A stretch of 64,000 nt of DNA from Algoriphagus lacus (GTDB lineage Bacteria > Bacteroidota > Bacteroidia > Cytophagales > Cyclobacteriaceae), in NCBI RefSeq assembly GCF_003583985.1, contig NZ_QXML01000002.1:248001-312000 (forward strand), in the 5' to 3' direction. A model generated the notes under the pieces. It did no database searches. It worked only from the letters and a program-made list of their open reading frames with translations, and had not been told where the DNA came from. Both the position numbers and the translations under genes were made by a program. Shown one piece after another: positions 35,246 to 44,382 of this stretch (position 1 is the stretch's first letter; every line of letters starts with the position of its first letter).

Positions 35246-36196
35246 TTAGGAAATTCGAACCAAGGTGGCACCGTAGCCCCATTGGTCTTTCTGAGTATCC
35301 TGAAAGTACTTAATATTTCCTAATTGGCTGAGGCGCTTGTGAATTTCTTTTCGAAGGACTCCGTTGCCCAGACCATGAATAAACGTGATTTCATCCATTC
35401 CTGAGGCAATGGCTTGATTTAGGTTTTTTTCGAATACCTCAAGCTGAATTCGCATTTTTTCCGAGTTACTCAACTTGTCCGCATCGGGATGAAGTTGCTC
35501 GATGTGTAGGTCGATGGACCGGGATGGTTTAACTGCCTTGATCGGTTCTGGCTTAGGAGTGATCTCCTGAAGCTGGGCGTTGAGGCTGCGGATATCGAGC
35601 TCCTTGGTGGTTTGCTCCATGGCAAAGAGGTAGACATTTTTTCCTAGGATCGGGGCTTTGCTCAGGTGCTTGAAAAACTGGGTCGCCTTCATTTTCATCT
35701 GTCGCTCAAAGGGAGGGATTGCTTTCTCCAGCTTATTTTGGATCGGGATAAACCGGAGCAAAAAAGCCGGCCACTCATCCAGTTCCTTCATCAACCGATC
35801 GTCAAACTTTTTGCTTTCTCCGGGATTCAAAGTCCCAGCAATGAGCGTTCGCTGATTGCCTCCATAGACCTCTGAGGCATGGACCAGGTATGGCTGATGA
35901 CTGTCGTTGATTAGGTACAGGCTGAGATTTTGGTCGTTAATTGGCAGAAAAGCAAGGTAAAGGCCTTGGTCTTTCGGGGCCGAAATCGGTAGGGGAGCCT
36001 CGGGTTCTTTAGTCACTCCGGCATGTTCACCAAAGTAGTTTTTTTCTGCTTCAGCGATAATGACCACTTCGGATTTCAGGGCCGGCACAATAAATCCATC
36101 CTCGATTTCCACTTCGATCCGCCCACTTGATGAGACTTTTCGTACTGTTCCTTCCTCTTTTCCGTGAAGTAATCTTACTCTGTCTCCGATGTTCAT
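35246..36196 (-). CDS. DUF2027 protein with C-terminal Smr domain
   Basis: 316 aa. The N-terminal part is the DUF2027 type (NIGDRVRLLHGKEEGTVRKVSSSGRIEVEIEDGFIVP, a KOW-like small beta barrel, then a beta-sandwich region with LYLINDSHQPYLV). The C-terminal 90 residues are an Smr domain: SIDLHIEQLHPDADKL, FIHGLGNGVLRKEIHKRL and YGATLVRIS. Smr domains are nicking or RNA-cleaving modules known from MutS2. It overlaps the photolyase stop by 4 bp (ATGA), so the two are translationally coupled. A link to DNA repair or RNA cleavage is inferred from the domain and neighbour. Confidence 0.88.
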   Translation of the reverse strand: MNIGDRVRLLHGKEEGTVRKVSSSGRIEVEIEDGFIVPALKSEVVIIAEAEKNYFGEHAGVTKEPEAPLPISAPKDQGLYLAFLPINDQNLSLYLINDSHQPYLVHASEVYGGNQRTLIAGTLNPGESKKFDDRLMKELDEWPAFLLRFIPIQNKLEKAIPPFERQMKMKATQFFKHLSKAPILGKNVYLFAMEQTTKELDIRSLNAQLQEITPKPEPIKAVKPSRSIDLHIEQLHPDADKLSNSEKMRIQLEVFEKNLNQAIASGMDEITFIHGLGNGVLRKEIHKRLSQLGNIKYFQDTQKDQWGYGATLVRIS

Positions 36197-37491
36197 TGCT
36201 CTAGGGCTTTTTTGTAGGTTTCCAAGGCTCTTGCCCGGGCAAATTTATGATCCACAATGGGTTTTGGATACTTATCTGTGCCAAACTCCGGAATCCATTT
36301 TTTGATATACTTCAAATCCTTGTCAAACTTCTCCGTTTGGGAATCCGGATTGAATACCCTGAAGTAAGGCTGGGCGTCTGTTCCTGTACTGGCAGCCCAT
36401 TGCCAACCGCCGTTATTGGAAGCAAGTTCAAAGTCAAGCAGTTTTTTGGCAAAATAACTCTCTCCCCATCTCCAGTCGATCAGTAAGTGCTTGGTCAGAA
36501 AGGAAGCTACGATCATCCTGACCCGGTTATGCATGTAGCCTGTCTCATTGAGTTCCCGCATGCCGGCATCCACGATGGGGTAACCTGTTTTACCTTCACA
36601 CCAAGCCCGAAATTCCTCCGGATTGTTTCTCCATGGAATGCGGTCATAGGCTGGTTTGAAAGCCTTATCCACTACTTGAGGGTTGAAGGCTAGAATCATC
36701 ATGTAGAATTCCCTCCAGATCAGTTCATTGAGATAGGTCTCATTGAGCCGGGCACCTACCTGCGCGAGCTGACGGACGGAGATTGTCCCGAATCGCAGGT
36801 GAATTCCCAGTCGGGTGGTTCCTTTTTGTGCGGGGAAATTACGGGTTTGGTCGTAATGGCTGATGATTGCCTCGTCGGTGATTTTTGGAGGAATTGGGAT
36901 GCCTGTTTTTACAAATCCAATTTCTTCCAGGGAAGGCATCGGGATAGGGGACGTTTGAAGGAGGTTTTTCCAATTCGGATTTTGAAGGGGCTGAACCTTG
37001 GTTTGTTTGTACTTGTCCAGCCAATTTCTGCTGAAGGGTGTGAAGACCTTGTAAAACTCCCCGGAACCGTTCAGGATTTCTCCAGGCTCAAAGATCACTT
37101 GATCCTTGAAACTGAACAGAGCGGCGCCTTTTTCTTTGAGAAGGAGATCTACGGCATGATCCCGCTCCTTGGCATAGGGTTCATAGTCCCTGTTGGTGTA
37201 GACCGCCTGGATCTCGTATTGAGTCAAAAGGGACGCATAAACTTCCTCCGGCTTTCCGAATTTGACCAGAAGAGTGCTTCCTTTCTGTTCGAGTTGGGTT
37301 TTGATTTCGGAAAGTTGGGCATGTATAAATTCTACCCGTGCGTCAGCTTTATCCTCGAGCTTTTCCAGGATATTTTGGTCAAAAATGAAGAGCGGCAGGA
37401 CATTTTGCTCTTGCTGAAGCGCATAAAAAAGCCCGGTGTTATCTTCCAGTCTAAGGTCTCTGCGAAACCAGAACAGGGTTATTTTTTCCAT
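36193..37491 (-). CDS. phr: Cryptochrome/photolyase-family deoxyribodipyrimidine photolyase
   Basis: 432 aa. N-terminal alpha/beta antenna domain (TLFWFRRDLRLEDNTGLFYAL) and C-terminal FAD domain with the class I signature: GTTRLGIHLRFGTISVRQ, LIWREFYMMILAFNP, WCEGKTGYPIVDAGMRELNETGYMHNRVRMIVASFLTKHLLIDWRWGE, and NNGGWQWAASTGTDAQPYFRVFNP. This fits a CPD photolyase that splits UV dimers with blue light. It follows tamB by 42 nt and overlaps the Smr gene by 4 bp. Confidence 0.95.
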   Translation of the reverse strand: MEKITLFWFRRDLRLEDNTGLFYALQQEQNVLPLFIFDQNILEKLEDKADARVEFIHAQLSEIKTQLEQKGSTLLVKFGKPEEVYASLLTQYEIQAVYTNRDYEPYAKERDHAVDLLLKEKGAALFSFKDQVIFEPGEILNGSGEFYKVFTPFSRNWLDKYKQTKVQPLQNPNWKNLLQTSPIPMPSLEEIGFVKTGIPIPPKITDEAIISHYDQTRNFPAQKGTTRLGIHLRFGTISVRQLAQVGARLNETYLNELIWREFYMMILAFNPQVVDKAFKPAYDRIPWRNNPEEFRAWCEGKTGYPIVDAGMRELNETGYMHNRVRMIVASFLTKHLLIDWRWGESYFAKKLLDFELASNNGGWQWAASTGTDAQPYFRVFNPDSQTEKFDKDLKYIKKWIPEFGTDKYPKPIVDHKFARARALETYKKALEQ

Positions 37492-37533
37492 GAAGTCGTT
37501 TTTGAAAGAAAGTAACGGGGCAGGGAAAATGTT

Positions 37534-40500
37534 TTAGTAATCTTCTTTCTGAGGGATCATTTCCCGCTGAATTGGAAGGGGAAGGTCTTTTCTGGGAGGA
37601 AGATTTTCCAAATCCAAAGGTTTCCAGTTTTCCTCTCCCTGGTAATCATTTCTCAGGATATCATCCGAATCAGTGATGTTGAGTTCGGCATTTTTCTTTC
37701 CGGTGATTTTTTTGAACAGCTCTGAAAAGGAGTTGAAGGATACGTTTTGGGTCACCGAGGCCCCATAACTCATGACATTCTGCGTGAGCGACAAGGAAGT
37801 GAAGGTGTTGTAATTGTTTCGGTTAAAAATTCTTAGACGATAGACACCGTCTTCCGTGATCAGGTATTCAGCCTGCCAATCCCCAATGACAGAAGCTGCG
37901 CTGGCATTTCCCTGATTGTCGGTAAATCCACCGTCTCTGGATACCCTCAATCGACCGTCCATGAAGGTATAAGCCACGCTGAGTTGAAAGTTTTCCAGCG
38001 TATTTTGATCCAAAGTGGCCAGATCAATGTTGATTTCCAGGTTTTTGTCCATCTGTCCAATAAAGCTGTTTAGCTGGGAAGAAAGCAGGTTGCCAAGGCT
38101 GGAAGAAAGCGTGGTTACCCCTGAGAATTGGCCTTCCGGTGAGAAATTTTGGGTCATGATCACCGAGAAAACCTGCCGGTTCATCTCTTGCTCATCAGCT
38201 GCTACCCTACTTTGGAAAGCAGAAATGGTTGTCTGAACATCACCGCTCGAAGGAAACTCAGCAAAGTCAAAGCTAAATGCAATATCAGGAGAGAGTAATT
38301 CTCCCTGAAGGTCCATCAGGACTTTGAGCGGATATCTTCGGCGCATCTGACTGTTTTCTGAAGCTGCATTTGCTGAGGAAATCAGCGGCTGAAGCGAGAC
38401 ACTTTCCTGATAAATAGCCTTGAGGTTCATCACTCCCTGGTATGGATCTCCAAACCAAGTGATCCGCCCTCCGGGTTGGATTACGAATTCCCTTTTTACC
38501 ACATTGTAGAGTGAGAAATTGTACTGCCCTTGGGTAATTTCATAATTTCCCGTCAGGTTAAAATTCCCCTGGGTATCGATATTCATTGTCAAGACACCCC
38601 GTCCTCTTCCTTCAATACTTTCCTCGGTTTTGGGGTCAATGATGATTTGGGTGTAGGCATCAGGGGTGATGTCGAGTACAAAATTCATCCGGACGTTTTC
38701 AATGTCCAGCCTGTTGATGTCTTCCGAAAGCTGCTTGATCCGAACTGTATCCTGAATATTGATCAACTGGATAAAATCCTCCTGATATTGGGTATTGCTG
38801 CTGGTCAGAGGGATATAGATTCGGGTATTGGGTTGGGATGTGGCTCGGGCGTTAATGTCCAAATTGGTTGTACTGCCGCGTATAGCAAGGGTACCAGTGG
38901 CAAAAGCAGTTCCGTAAAAGGTCTCGTTGTCCCTGGCTGTTGTGTTCATTACCTGGAAGTTGGTCAGATTGGAGTTGATATCCAGATAGATGTTGTCAAA
39001 TCCACGGTGATTCAAACCCCCTGTGAACGTAGCCCGATTTCCGTTTAAATCTCTGAAAATCAGGTCTCTGAAACTGACTTGAGTTGGTTGAAAAAGGATA
39101 CTTCCGTCCACCCGGTAGTCCGTATTGAGGTAATTGACATGGAGTCTACCGCCCTGGATTCTTCCGCTTCCCAATATTTCCGGCACCCCTACTGTTCCCC
39201 TGATTTGAAGATTTCCGGTGACAGTACCATCAATATTGGTGATGTATTGGGAGAGAAACGGTTCGAGAACAACCAAATTGGCCTCGGTCATCTGTGCTTC
39301 GAGATCCAAGTTTTGATATTCCAACCCGATGATTCCATTCAGGTCCAGTTTCTTTTGTCCGTTGATTTCATTTTCCATGCTGAGAATCAATTCAGTCTCA
39401 TCCAGACTGGCTGTCAAGGAAATATCACCTACAGGAAATTCATTGATTTCCGCGTTTTCAATTTTCAAGTCACCGGAAATGAGGGGTTGCCCCATCAGAT
39501 CTTTCATCTGAAATGAGCCATTGGCTGTGCCCAAAAATTCCTGTGCGGTGACTGTATTCAAAAAATCAATCCCAACATTATTGAGAAACAAATCCAAAAC
39601 TTCCTCAGGATTTTCACTGATTTTACCTTCCACTCCCAGAGACTGTTCCTGGTTGGTAATGAAGAGTTTCTCAAAGGTAATTTCACCCTGAGAAAGTAGG
39701 ATTTCATTTTCCGGATTGAAGTTCCATTCCTTGCTCAAAACCCGTAGAAGGGAGGGCTTAAAGTGGATTTGTGTACCAGAGGCTGAAAATCTCGTTTCAG
39801 CTTCCACTCGGGCTTTACTTTGGGTCGAATCCTGATCCAAACTTAGATTGAGGCCCAATTTGTCTTGATCCCAGATGGCTTCCAGTCCCAAATTTCTGAA
39901 TTCCAGTGTATTGCCTACATTTTGTTCCTTGGAATAGACATAGAACGATGCGAGGATATCTTCACTGTTGATAATCTTGGAAGTGTTGAAGTCGATGTTT
40001 ATTCCCTGTGCGGTATTGCCTTGGTAGCTAAACTCATCAATGCTTGTAAAAAAGTTGAAAACCGTGTTTTGAGGGGTTTGATAAAATGCACCTTCCAGAA
40101 TGGTGTTTTTGGAAATCGTAAAATCAGGATAAAACAATTGCATTAATGGGTTCAAATCCTGAAGCCGGACATTCAGATCCAAGCTGTATGTTTCGGAAAA
40201 GTTGACCTTCAAATCTGCGAGTGGCTGTTCCTCATCTAACAGGATTGCTAAGTATTGACTTCCAAGCATGGTCAAATCCCTGCTCATTTGCTCAACATTA
40301 AACTGGCCGGAAGCTGCCGCAACGATGTAATCCGAATTGATGGATAAGGTTCTCGTCCCTCCGGCAAAAAGGGACTGGAAAAAGAAATCTCCCACATCCA
40401 AAAACCGATCCTCATACCCCAGTTTGATGTCAGTAAATCGTGCGATTCCCTGAATTTCGTCCAAGTCAATTCCTTTCGTGTCAATGTCCAACTTTCCGCT

Positions 40501-42138
40501 CACAAAGGCCGGAGTTTCCATCAGATTAAGTTTATCCAAAAACGCAGTGTCCAATTGGACGAGCATCCTGACAGAGTCCACTGACTCTTTGAGATTTACA
40601 TAGCCTCTTGCGGTTGCTTTGAGGTTTGGATCGTTGATGGACAGGTTTCCGCGGAACAGGTTTAGCCCGTAAGCGGCATCCGTGTTGATGTTGGTGTAGT
40701 TGTAGTTGTTGATGCCAAGCTCGGAAATTTGGGCATCGAGATCCAGGATGATATTTTGGAGGGAGTTCCCTTTGAGGTTGACGTTTCCGTTCAAGCTTAC
40801 CTTTTGGAGCAAATTCCTGTCTTCCGCCAAAACACCCAAATCCAGATTTTGAACCCGCAATCGGGATACGATAGACGGCATGCCTTTAACCATGTCAAAA
40901 TTGACCCGGCCTTCAATATTCCCAATACTGGTTTGGAATTTTCCATTGGTGACAAAGCGGCTCAACAGCCCAGTGAAATCTGCATCAGCACGGATAAGAT
41001 TGAATTTGTTAATCTCTTTTTGGATTTCAGGAGTCAAATAGGGCGCGAGATCCCGGGCTGAGAGTACTGAGTTTTTGAGTGAAAGATTGAGGTATGTCTT
41101 TTCGATTTCCGGTAAACCGTCCAGTTCAAAGGCTCCAAAAATCGCGGTTTTTTCACCTAAGCGGATTAAAAATTCCTCAGATTTTATGTTGGCTATCGGC
41201 CCGACAACTTCTCCACTGAGGTAAATATCATCTTCGATTTCAGGCAGGGAAGGCACAAAAAGGCGAAGGTCTGCCAAATGGATTTTGGTTTCTTCCATTC
41301 TTCCAGTCAGTTTGACCTGATGGAAAAAATCCGAAAAGCCTTCCGGACCAGTCAGGTCCATCCTGAGGTAATTTTTGATATGGCTGTTTTCCGATTTCAG
41401 ACTGAGTTGATCAAGTTCCAGAAATTTCGGTCCGTAGGTCAAATTCGTTTTTAGCTCCTGGATTTTCAATCCGGAGGTGTTTTCCACTCCGGTCAGTAAT
41501 TTAATGTCCAGGCTGATTTCTGAGTTTTGAAACTTGAAATCGCTTGCATTTCCTGTGATTTCCCTAAATGTAAGTCTGTTGTAGTCCAAGCCTTCGATAA
41601 TCGGCTCGGAATTGAAATCGATCAACGAAAATTCCGACTGCCGTAGCTCGATTGAGCGTATTGAGAACTTTGCAGTGGATGCGGTAGTGTCTTTCGAACC
41701 AAATAAGGTGCTTAATTCCCCGATCCAAACATTGATGTTCATCGCCGAATCCCCCGGGTGGGTCATCAGATTGACTTGAGCCTTTTCAAATCTGACTGCA
41801 TCGATGTGTGGATTTCCTGGAGAAATCATGGAAAGGAGTGCAAAGTCTGCATGAATTCTTCTTGCACCGATCATCAGACTGTCTTTGTGGTCAATGATGT
41901 GGACATCCTCCAATTCCAAGGCATCCCACCAGGAAATCCGAACTTTCCCGATTTCAGTTTTGAAGCTGGAATTTGTGTTGAGGTAAGCAGTTACTTTGTC
42001 TACCATCCAGTTTTGTACACTGGTGACCTGGAGTGCTAACCCTAAGGCAATCAGAAGTAGGAGTGAGCTGAAGATCACCCAAAGAAGCACTCGGAAAGCT
42101 TTGTGCAAAAAATCCGTAACTTTCGCGTTCTTTTCCAA
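37534..42138 (-). CDS. TamB-domain translocation/assembly protein
   Basis: 1534 aa. N-terminal membrane anchor (about residues 15-36: LLWVIFSSLLLLIALGLAL) and a very long run of beta-strand repeats of the AsmA/TamB type, ending in the TamB (DUF490) domain from about 1130 with GRGVLTMNIDTQGNFNLTG and LDLATLDQNTLENFQLSVAYTF. TamB-like proteins bridge the periplasm and move phospholipid or help outer-membrane proteins fold. The start is most likely TTG at 42136-42138; no ATG exists between the upstream stop and the anchor (an alternative TTG is 10 codons in). The start codon overlaps by one base the divergent tsaD ATG. First gene of a four-gene operon. Confidence 0.92.
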   Translation of the reverse strand: MEKNAKVTDFLHKAFRVLLWVIFSSLLLLIALGLALQVTSVQNWMVDKVTAYLNTNSSFKTEIGKVRISWWDALELEDVHIIDHKDSLMIGARRIHADFALLSMISPGNPHIDAVRFEKAQVNLMTHPGDSAMNINVWIGELSTLFGSKDTTASTAKFSIRSIELRQSEFSLIDFNSEPIIEGLDYNRLTFREITGNASDFKFQNSEISLDIKLLTGVENTSGLKIQELKTNLTYGPKFLELDQLSLKSENSHIKNYLRMDLTGPEGFSDFFHQVKLTGRMEETKIHLADLRLFVPSLPEIEDDIYLSGEVVGPIANIKSEEFLIRLGEKTAIFGAFELDGLPEIEKTYLNLSLKNSVLSARDLAPYLTPEIQKEINKFNLIRADADFTGLLSRFVTNGKFQTSIGNIEGRVNFDMVKGMPSIVSRLRVQNLDLGVLAEDRNLLQKVSLNGNVNLKGNSLQNIILDLDAQISELGINNYNYTNINTDAAYGLNLFRGNLSINDPNLKATARGYVNLKESVDSVRMLVQLDTAFLDKLNLMETPAFVSGKLDIDTKGIDLDEIQGIARFTDIKLGYEDRFLDVGDFFFQSLFAGGTRTLSINSDYIVAAASGQFNVEQMSRDLTMLGSQYLAILLDEEQPLADLKVNFSETYSLDLNVRLQDLNPLMQLFYPDFTISKNTILEGAFYQTPQNTVFNFFTSIDEFSYQGNTAQGINIDFNTSKIINSEDILASFYVYSKEQNVGNTLEFRNLGLEAIWDQDKLGLNLSLDQDSTQSKARVEAETRFSASGTQIHFKPSLLRVLSKEWNFNPENEILLSQGEITFEKLFITNQEQSLGVEGKISENPEEVLDLFLNNVGIDFLNTVTAQEFLGTANGSFQMKDLMGQPLISGDLKIENAEINEFPVGDISLTASLDETELILSMENEINGQKKLDLNGIIGLEYQNLDLEAQMTEANLVVLEPFLSQYITNIDGTVTGNLQIRGTVGVPEILGSGRIQGGRLHVNYLNTDYRVDGSILFQPTQVSFRDLIFRDLNGNRATFTGGLNHRGFDNIYLDINSNLTNFQVMNTTARDNETFYGTAFATGTLAIRGSTTNLDINARATSQPNTRIYIPLTSSNTQYQEDFIQLINIQDTVRIKQLSEDINRLDIENVRMNFVLDITPDAYTQIIIDPKTEESIEGRGRGVLTMNIDTQGNFNLTGNYEITQGQYNFSLYNVVKREFVIQPGGRITWFGDPYQGVMNLKAIYQESVSLQPLISSANAASENSQMRRRYPLKVLMDLQGELLSPDIAFSFDFAEFPSSGDVQTTISAFQSRVAADEQEMNRQVFSVIMTQNFSPEGQFSGVTTLSSSLGNLLSSQLNSFIGQMDKNLEINIDLATLDQNTLENFQLSVAYTFMDGRLRVSRDGGFTDNQGNASAASVIGDWQAEYLITEDGVYRLRIFNRNNYNTFTSLSLTQNVMSYGASVTQNVSFNSFSELFKKITGKKNAELNITDSDDILRNDYQGEENWKPLDLENLPPRKDLPLPIQREMIPQKEDY

Positions 42139-43151
42139 TGGGTACCAACGATATTTCTATACTAGCAATCGAATCCTCGTGCGACGAGACTTCTGCCTCC
42201 ATTATAGTAAATGGCAAAGTACTCAATAATATTGTGGCCACACAATCAGTGCATGAAAAATATGGAGGTGTTGTCCCTGAGCTTGCTTCCCGTGCGCATC
42301 AGGAAAACCTCATTCCGGTCATTCAGGAGGCGATTTTGACTTCAGGAATTTCTAAAGACCAACTTTCGGCAGTGGCCTTTACCCGAGGTCCGGGATTGAT
42401 GGGTTCCTTGTTGGTTGGGGTGAGTTTTGCCAAGGCTTTTGCCCGTTCATTGGAGATTCCCCTGATTGATGTCAACCACATGCAAGCCCATGTGCTGGCT
42501 CATTTCATCGAGGATCCCAAACCCCAATTCCCCTTCCTCTGCCTGACCGTCAGCGGAGGACATACACAGTTGGTCCTAGTCAAAGATTTCCTCGATATGG
42601 AAGTGGTCGGAGAGACTCAGGATGATGCGGTTGGGGAGGCTTTTGACAAAACTGCCAAGCTTCTTGGCCTTCCCTATCCGGGTGGACCTTTGGTGGATAA
42701 ATACGCGAAAGAGGGGAATCCAAAGGCTTTCCAGTTTCCAATTACCCGAATGCCCGGCTTGAATTATTCTTTTTCGGGTATAAAAACCGCCGTACTTTAT
42801 TTTCTCCGGGATAGACTTCAGGAAAATCCTGATTTCATCTCTGAAAACTTGGCTGATCTTTGTGCGAGCATTCAATACACGCTGATTGAAATGCTTTTGA
42901 TCAAACTCAAGGAAGCCGTGAAGCAATACGGAGTAAAGGAAATCGCCATTGCGGGTGGAGTGTCGGCAAACTCCGGTTTGCGCAGTACCTTGTCAGATCT
43001 TGCAAAAAAGAAAGGTTGGAACCTTTACATTCCGAAATTCGAATATTGCACAGACAATGCAGCCATGATTGCCATGGCGGCTCATTACAAGTACCTCAAA
43101 GGGGAATTCGTCGGACTCGATGTAACTCCCCTCGCCAAAATGAAACTCTGA
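42138..43151 (+). CDS. tsaD: tRNA threonylcarbamoyladenosine transferase subunit TsaD
   Basis: 337 aa Kae1/TsaD. N-terminal ILAIESSCDETSASII, metal ligands in HMQAH, ASKH-type phosphate motifs SGGHTQL and GEAFDKTAKLLGLPYPGGP, then SFSGIKTAV and CTDNAAMIAMAAHY. With TsaB/TsaE it transfers the threonylcarbamoyl group to A37 of NNU... ANN-decoding tRNAs (t6A). ATG 42138 is the only start before the conserved region. It is divergent from tamB with overlapping start codons, so its promoter must lie inside tamB. smpB follows 1 nt later. Confidence 0.97.
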   Translation: MGTNDISILAIESSCDETSASIIVNGKVLNNIVATQSVHEKYGGVVPELASRAHQENLIPVIQEAILTSGISKDQLSAVAFTRGPGLMGSLLVGVSFAKAFARSLEIPLIDVNHMQAHVLAHFIEDPKPQFPFLCLTVSGGHTQLVLVKDFLDMEVVGETQDDAVGEAFDKTAKLLGLPYPGGPLVDKYAKEGNPKAFQFPITRMPGLNYSFSGIKTAVLYFLRDRLQENPDFISENLADLCASIQYTLIEMLLIKLKEAVKQYGVKEIAIAGGVSANSGLRSTLSDLAKKKGWNLYIPKFEYCTDNAAMIAMAAHYKYLKGEFVGLDVTPLAKMKL

Positions 43152-43152
43152 T

Positions 43153-43620
43153 ATGTCCAAGCCCAACCGCTTCGAAAAAATCGTCAACATCAAGAATAAG
43201 AAGGTAAACTTTGAGTTTGAATTCATTGATACCTATGTGACAGGGGTGATGCTGAAGGGTACAGAGATTAAATCAATCCGTGAGGGTAAAGTCTCTTTGA
43301 CTGAAGCCTATTGCATGTTTTTGGACGGGGAACTCTACATCCGTCAAATGCACATTGCGCCATACAGTATGGCTGCAAGCTACAATCATGTGGCAGTCCG
43401 GGATAGAAAGTTGCTTTTGAAGAAAAAAGAATTGGAAAAGCTCGAAACTAAGTCAGCTGAAAAAGGCTTGGCAATCATTCCGGTTCGTATATTTATCAAT
43501 GACCGAGGCAAAGCCAAACTGGAAATTGCGCTGGCTCGGGGAAAGAAAACCCACGATAAACGACAGGACCTGAAGGAAAAAGATGCAAAAAGAGAGCTCC
43601 AGCGAATGGCCTTTGATTGA
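43153..43620 (+). CDS. smpB: SsrA-binding protein SmpB
   Basis: 155 aa, standard length. The SmpB barrel is shown by NKKVNFEFEFIDTYVTGVMLKGTEIKSIREGK, then LYIRQMHIAPYSMAA and LLLKKKELEKLETK, and the basic C-terminal tail ALARGKKTHDKRQDLKEKDAKRELQR that mimics the codon-anticodon helix on the ribosome. It binds tmRNA for trans-translation of stalled ribosomes. It starts 1 nt after tsaD and its 3' end overlaps the NlpC/P60-like gene by 38 nt in another frame. No ssrA gene was seen in the window. Confidence 0.97.
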   Translation: MSKPNRFEKIVNIKNKKVNFEFEFIDTYVTGVMLKGTEIKSIREGKVSLTEAYCMFLDGELYIRQMHIAPYSMAASYNHVAVRDRKLLLKKKELEKLETKSAEKGLAIIPVRIFINDRGKAKLEIALARGKKTHDKRQDLKEKDAKRELQRMAFD

Positions 43621-44380
43621 TGCATATGGGATATGTCGACAGACTATCCTTCCGGTTTACCGCCAGCCCACCTTTGATTCCGCGCTGGTCACTCAGTTAC
43701 TTTTTGGAGAATGTTACCAAATCAACGGCCTGACCTCTGACAGGCAATGGTTTCGGGTGTACCACGAGGACACCGGAATGGGCGGATGGGTGTGGGCCAA
43801 ACTCATCAAGGAAATCACCGGAGACGAATACCAGAAGTTTCTCAACCAGGACTTTCAGGTGGTCACCAGCCCAATTGCTGCCATTGAGTACCTCGGGACC
43901 AATCTTTACCTGTTGCCTGGAAGCAGACTTCATTTTTCCGAACTCGAACTTTTCAACTGGCAAGACCACATCGGGTTTACCGGCAACTACCGCGCACATG
44001 CTGTCAAGGCCAGCCGGGAAGAGCTGGTGGAAATTGCCCTCCGGTACCTCAATGCACCTTTTCAGGCCGGGGGAAGGAGCATTTTCGGTTTGGATGGGGA
44101 TCAGGGTTTTGCTATCATTTACGCCATTGGAGGCTATTCCTGGAAGTCCGGTAAAATTCCAGGTAAAAGTATCACCCCGGAGGAGGCAATGCCGGGTGAT
44201 TTGTTTATTTTCAGAGACTTGGAAAAACAGGAGTCCCACTTTGGCTTATTTCTCGGTGCTGAGGAAATCCTCTGGATGGATAATCGGATGAGGGTTTCAG
44301 ACATTGACGAGTGGGAAGACTTTTTGAGAAACAATACAGGAGAACAAGTCGTTTTTGATGCGAGATCAGTGGTGAATTAG
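43583..44380 (+). CDS. NlpC/P60-like protein with SH3 domain, catalytic residues missing
   Basis: 265 aa. An SH3-like N-terminal half (about 10-90: TILPVYRQPTFDSALVTQLLFGECYQI...WFRVYHEDTGMGGWVWAKLI) and an NlpC/P60-like C-terminal half (about 145-260: YLNAPFQAGGRSIFGLDGDQGFAIIYAIGG, then MPGDLFIF and ESHFGLFLGAEEILWMDNRMRVSDI). In active relatives the first motif reads DCSGF; here it is Asp171-Gly-Asp-Gln-Gly-Phe176, so no catalytic Cys. His219 remains, but the second polar site reads Trp231. No signal peptide. It is probably a non-enzymatic wall-binding or scaffold protein. Its start overlaps smpB by 38 nt. Confidence 0.82.
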   Translation: MQKESSSEWPLIDAYGICRQTILPVYRQPTFDSALVTQLLFGECYQINGLTSDRQWFRVYHEDTGMGGWVWAKLIKEITGDEYQKFLNQDFQVVTSPIAAIEYLGTNLYLLPGSRLHFSELELFNWQDHIGFTGNYRAHAVKASREELVEIALRYLNAPFQAGGRSIFGLDGDQGFAIIYAIGGYSWKSGKIPGKSITPEEAMPGDLFIFRDLEKQESHFGLFLGAEEILWMDNRMRVSDIDEWEDFLRNNTGEQVVFDARSVVN

Positions 44381-44382
44381 CT

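Noticed and set aside
36799..37515. Long 238-codon antisense frame opposite the photolyase
   Set aside because: The photolyase motifs lie on the minus strand with full domain coverage; the plus-strand frame is a by-product of its codon bias.
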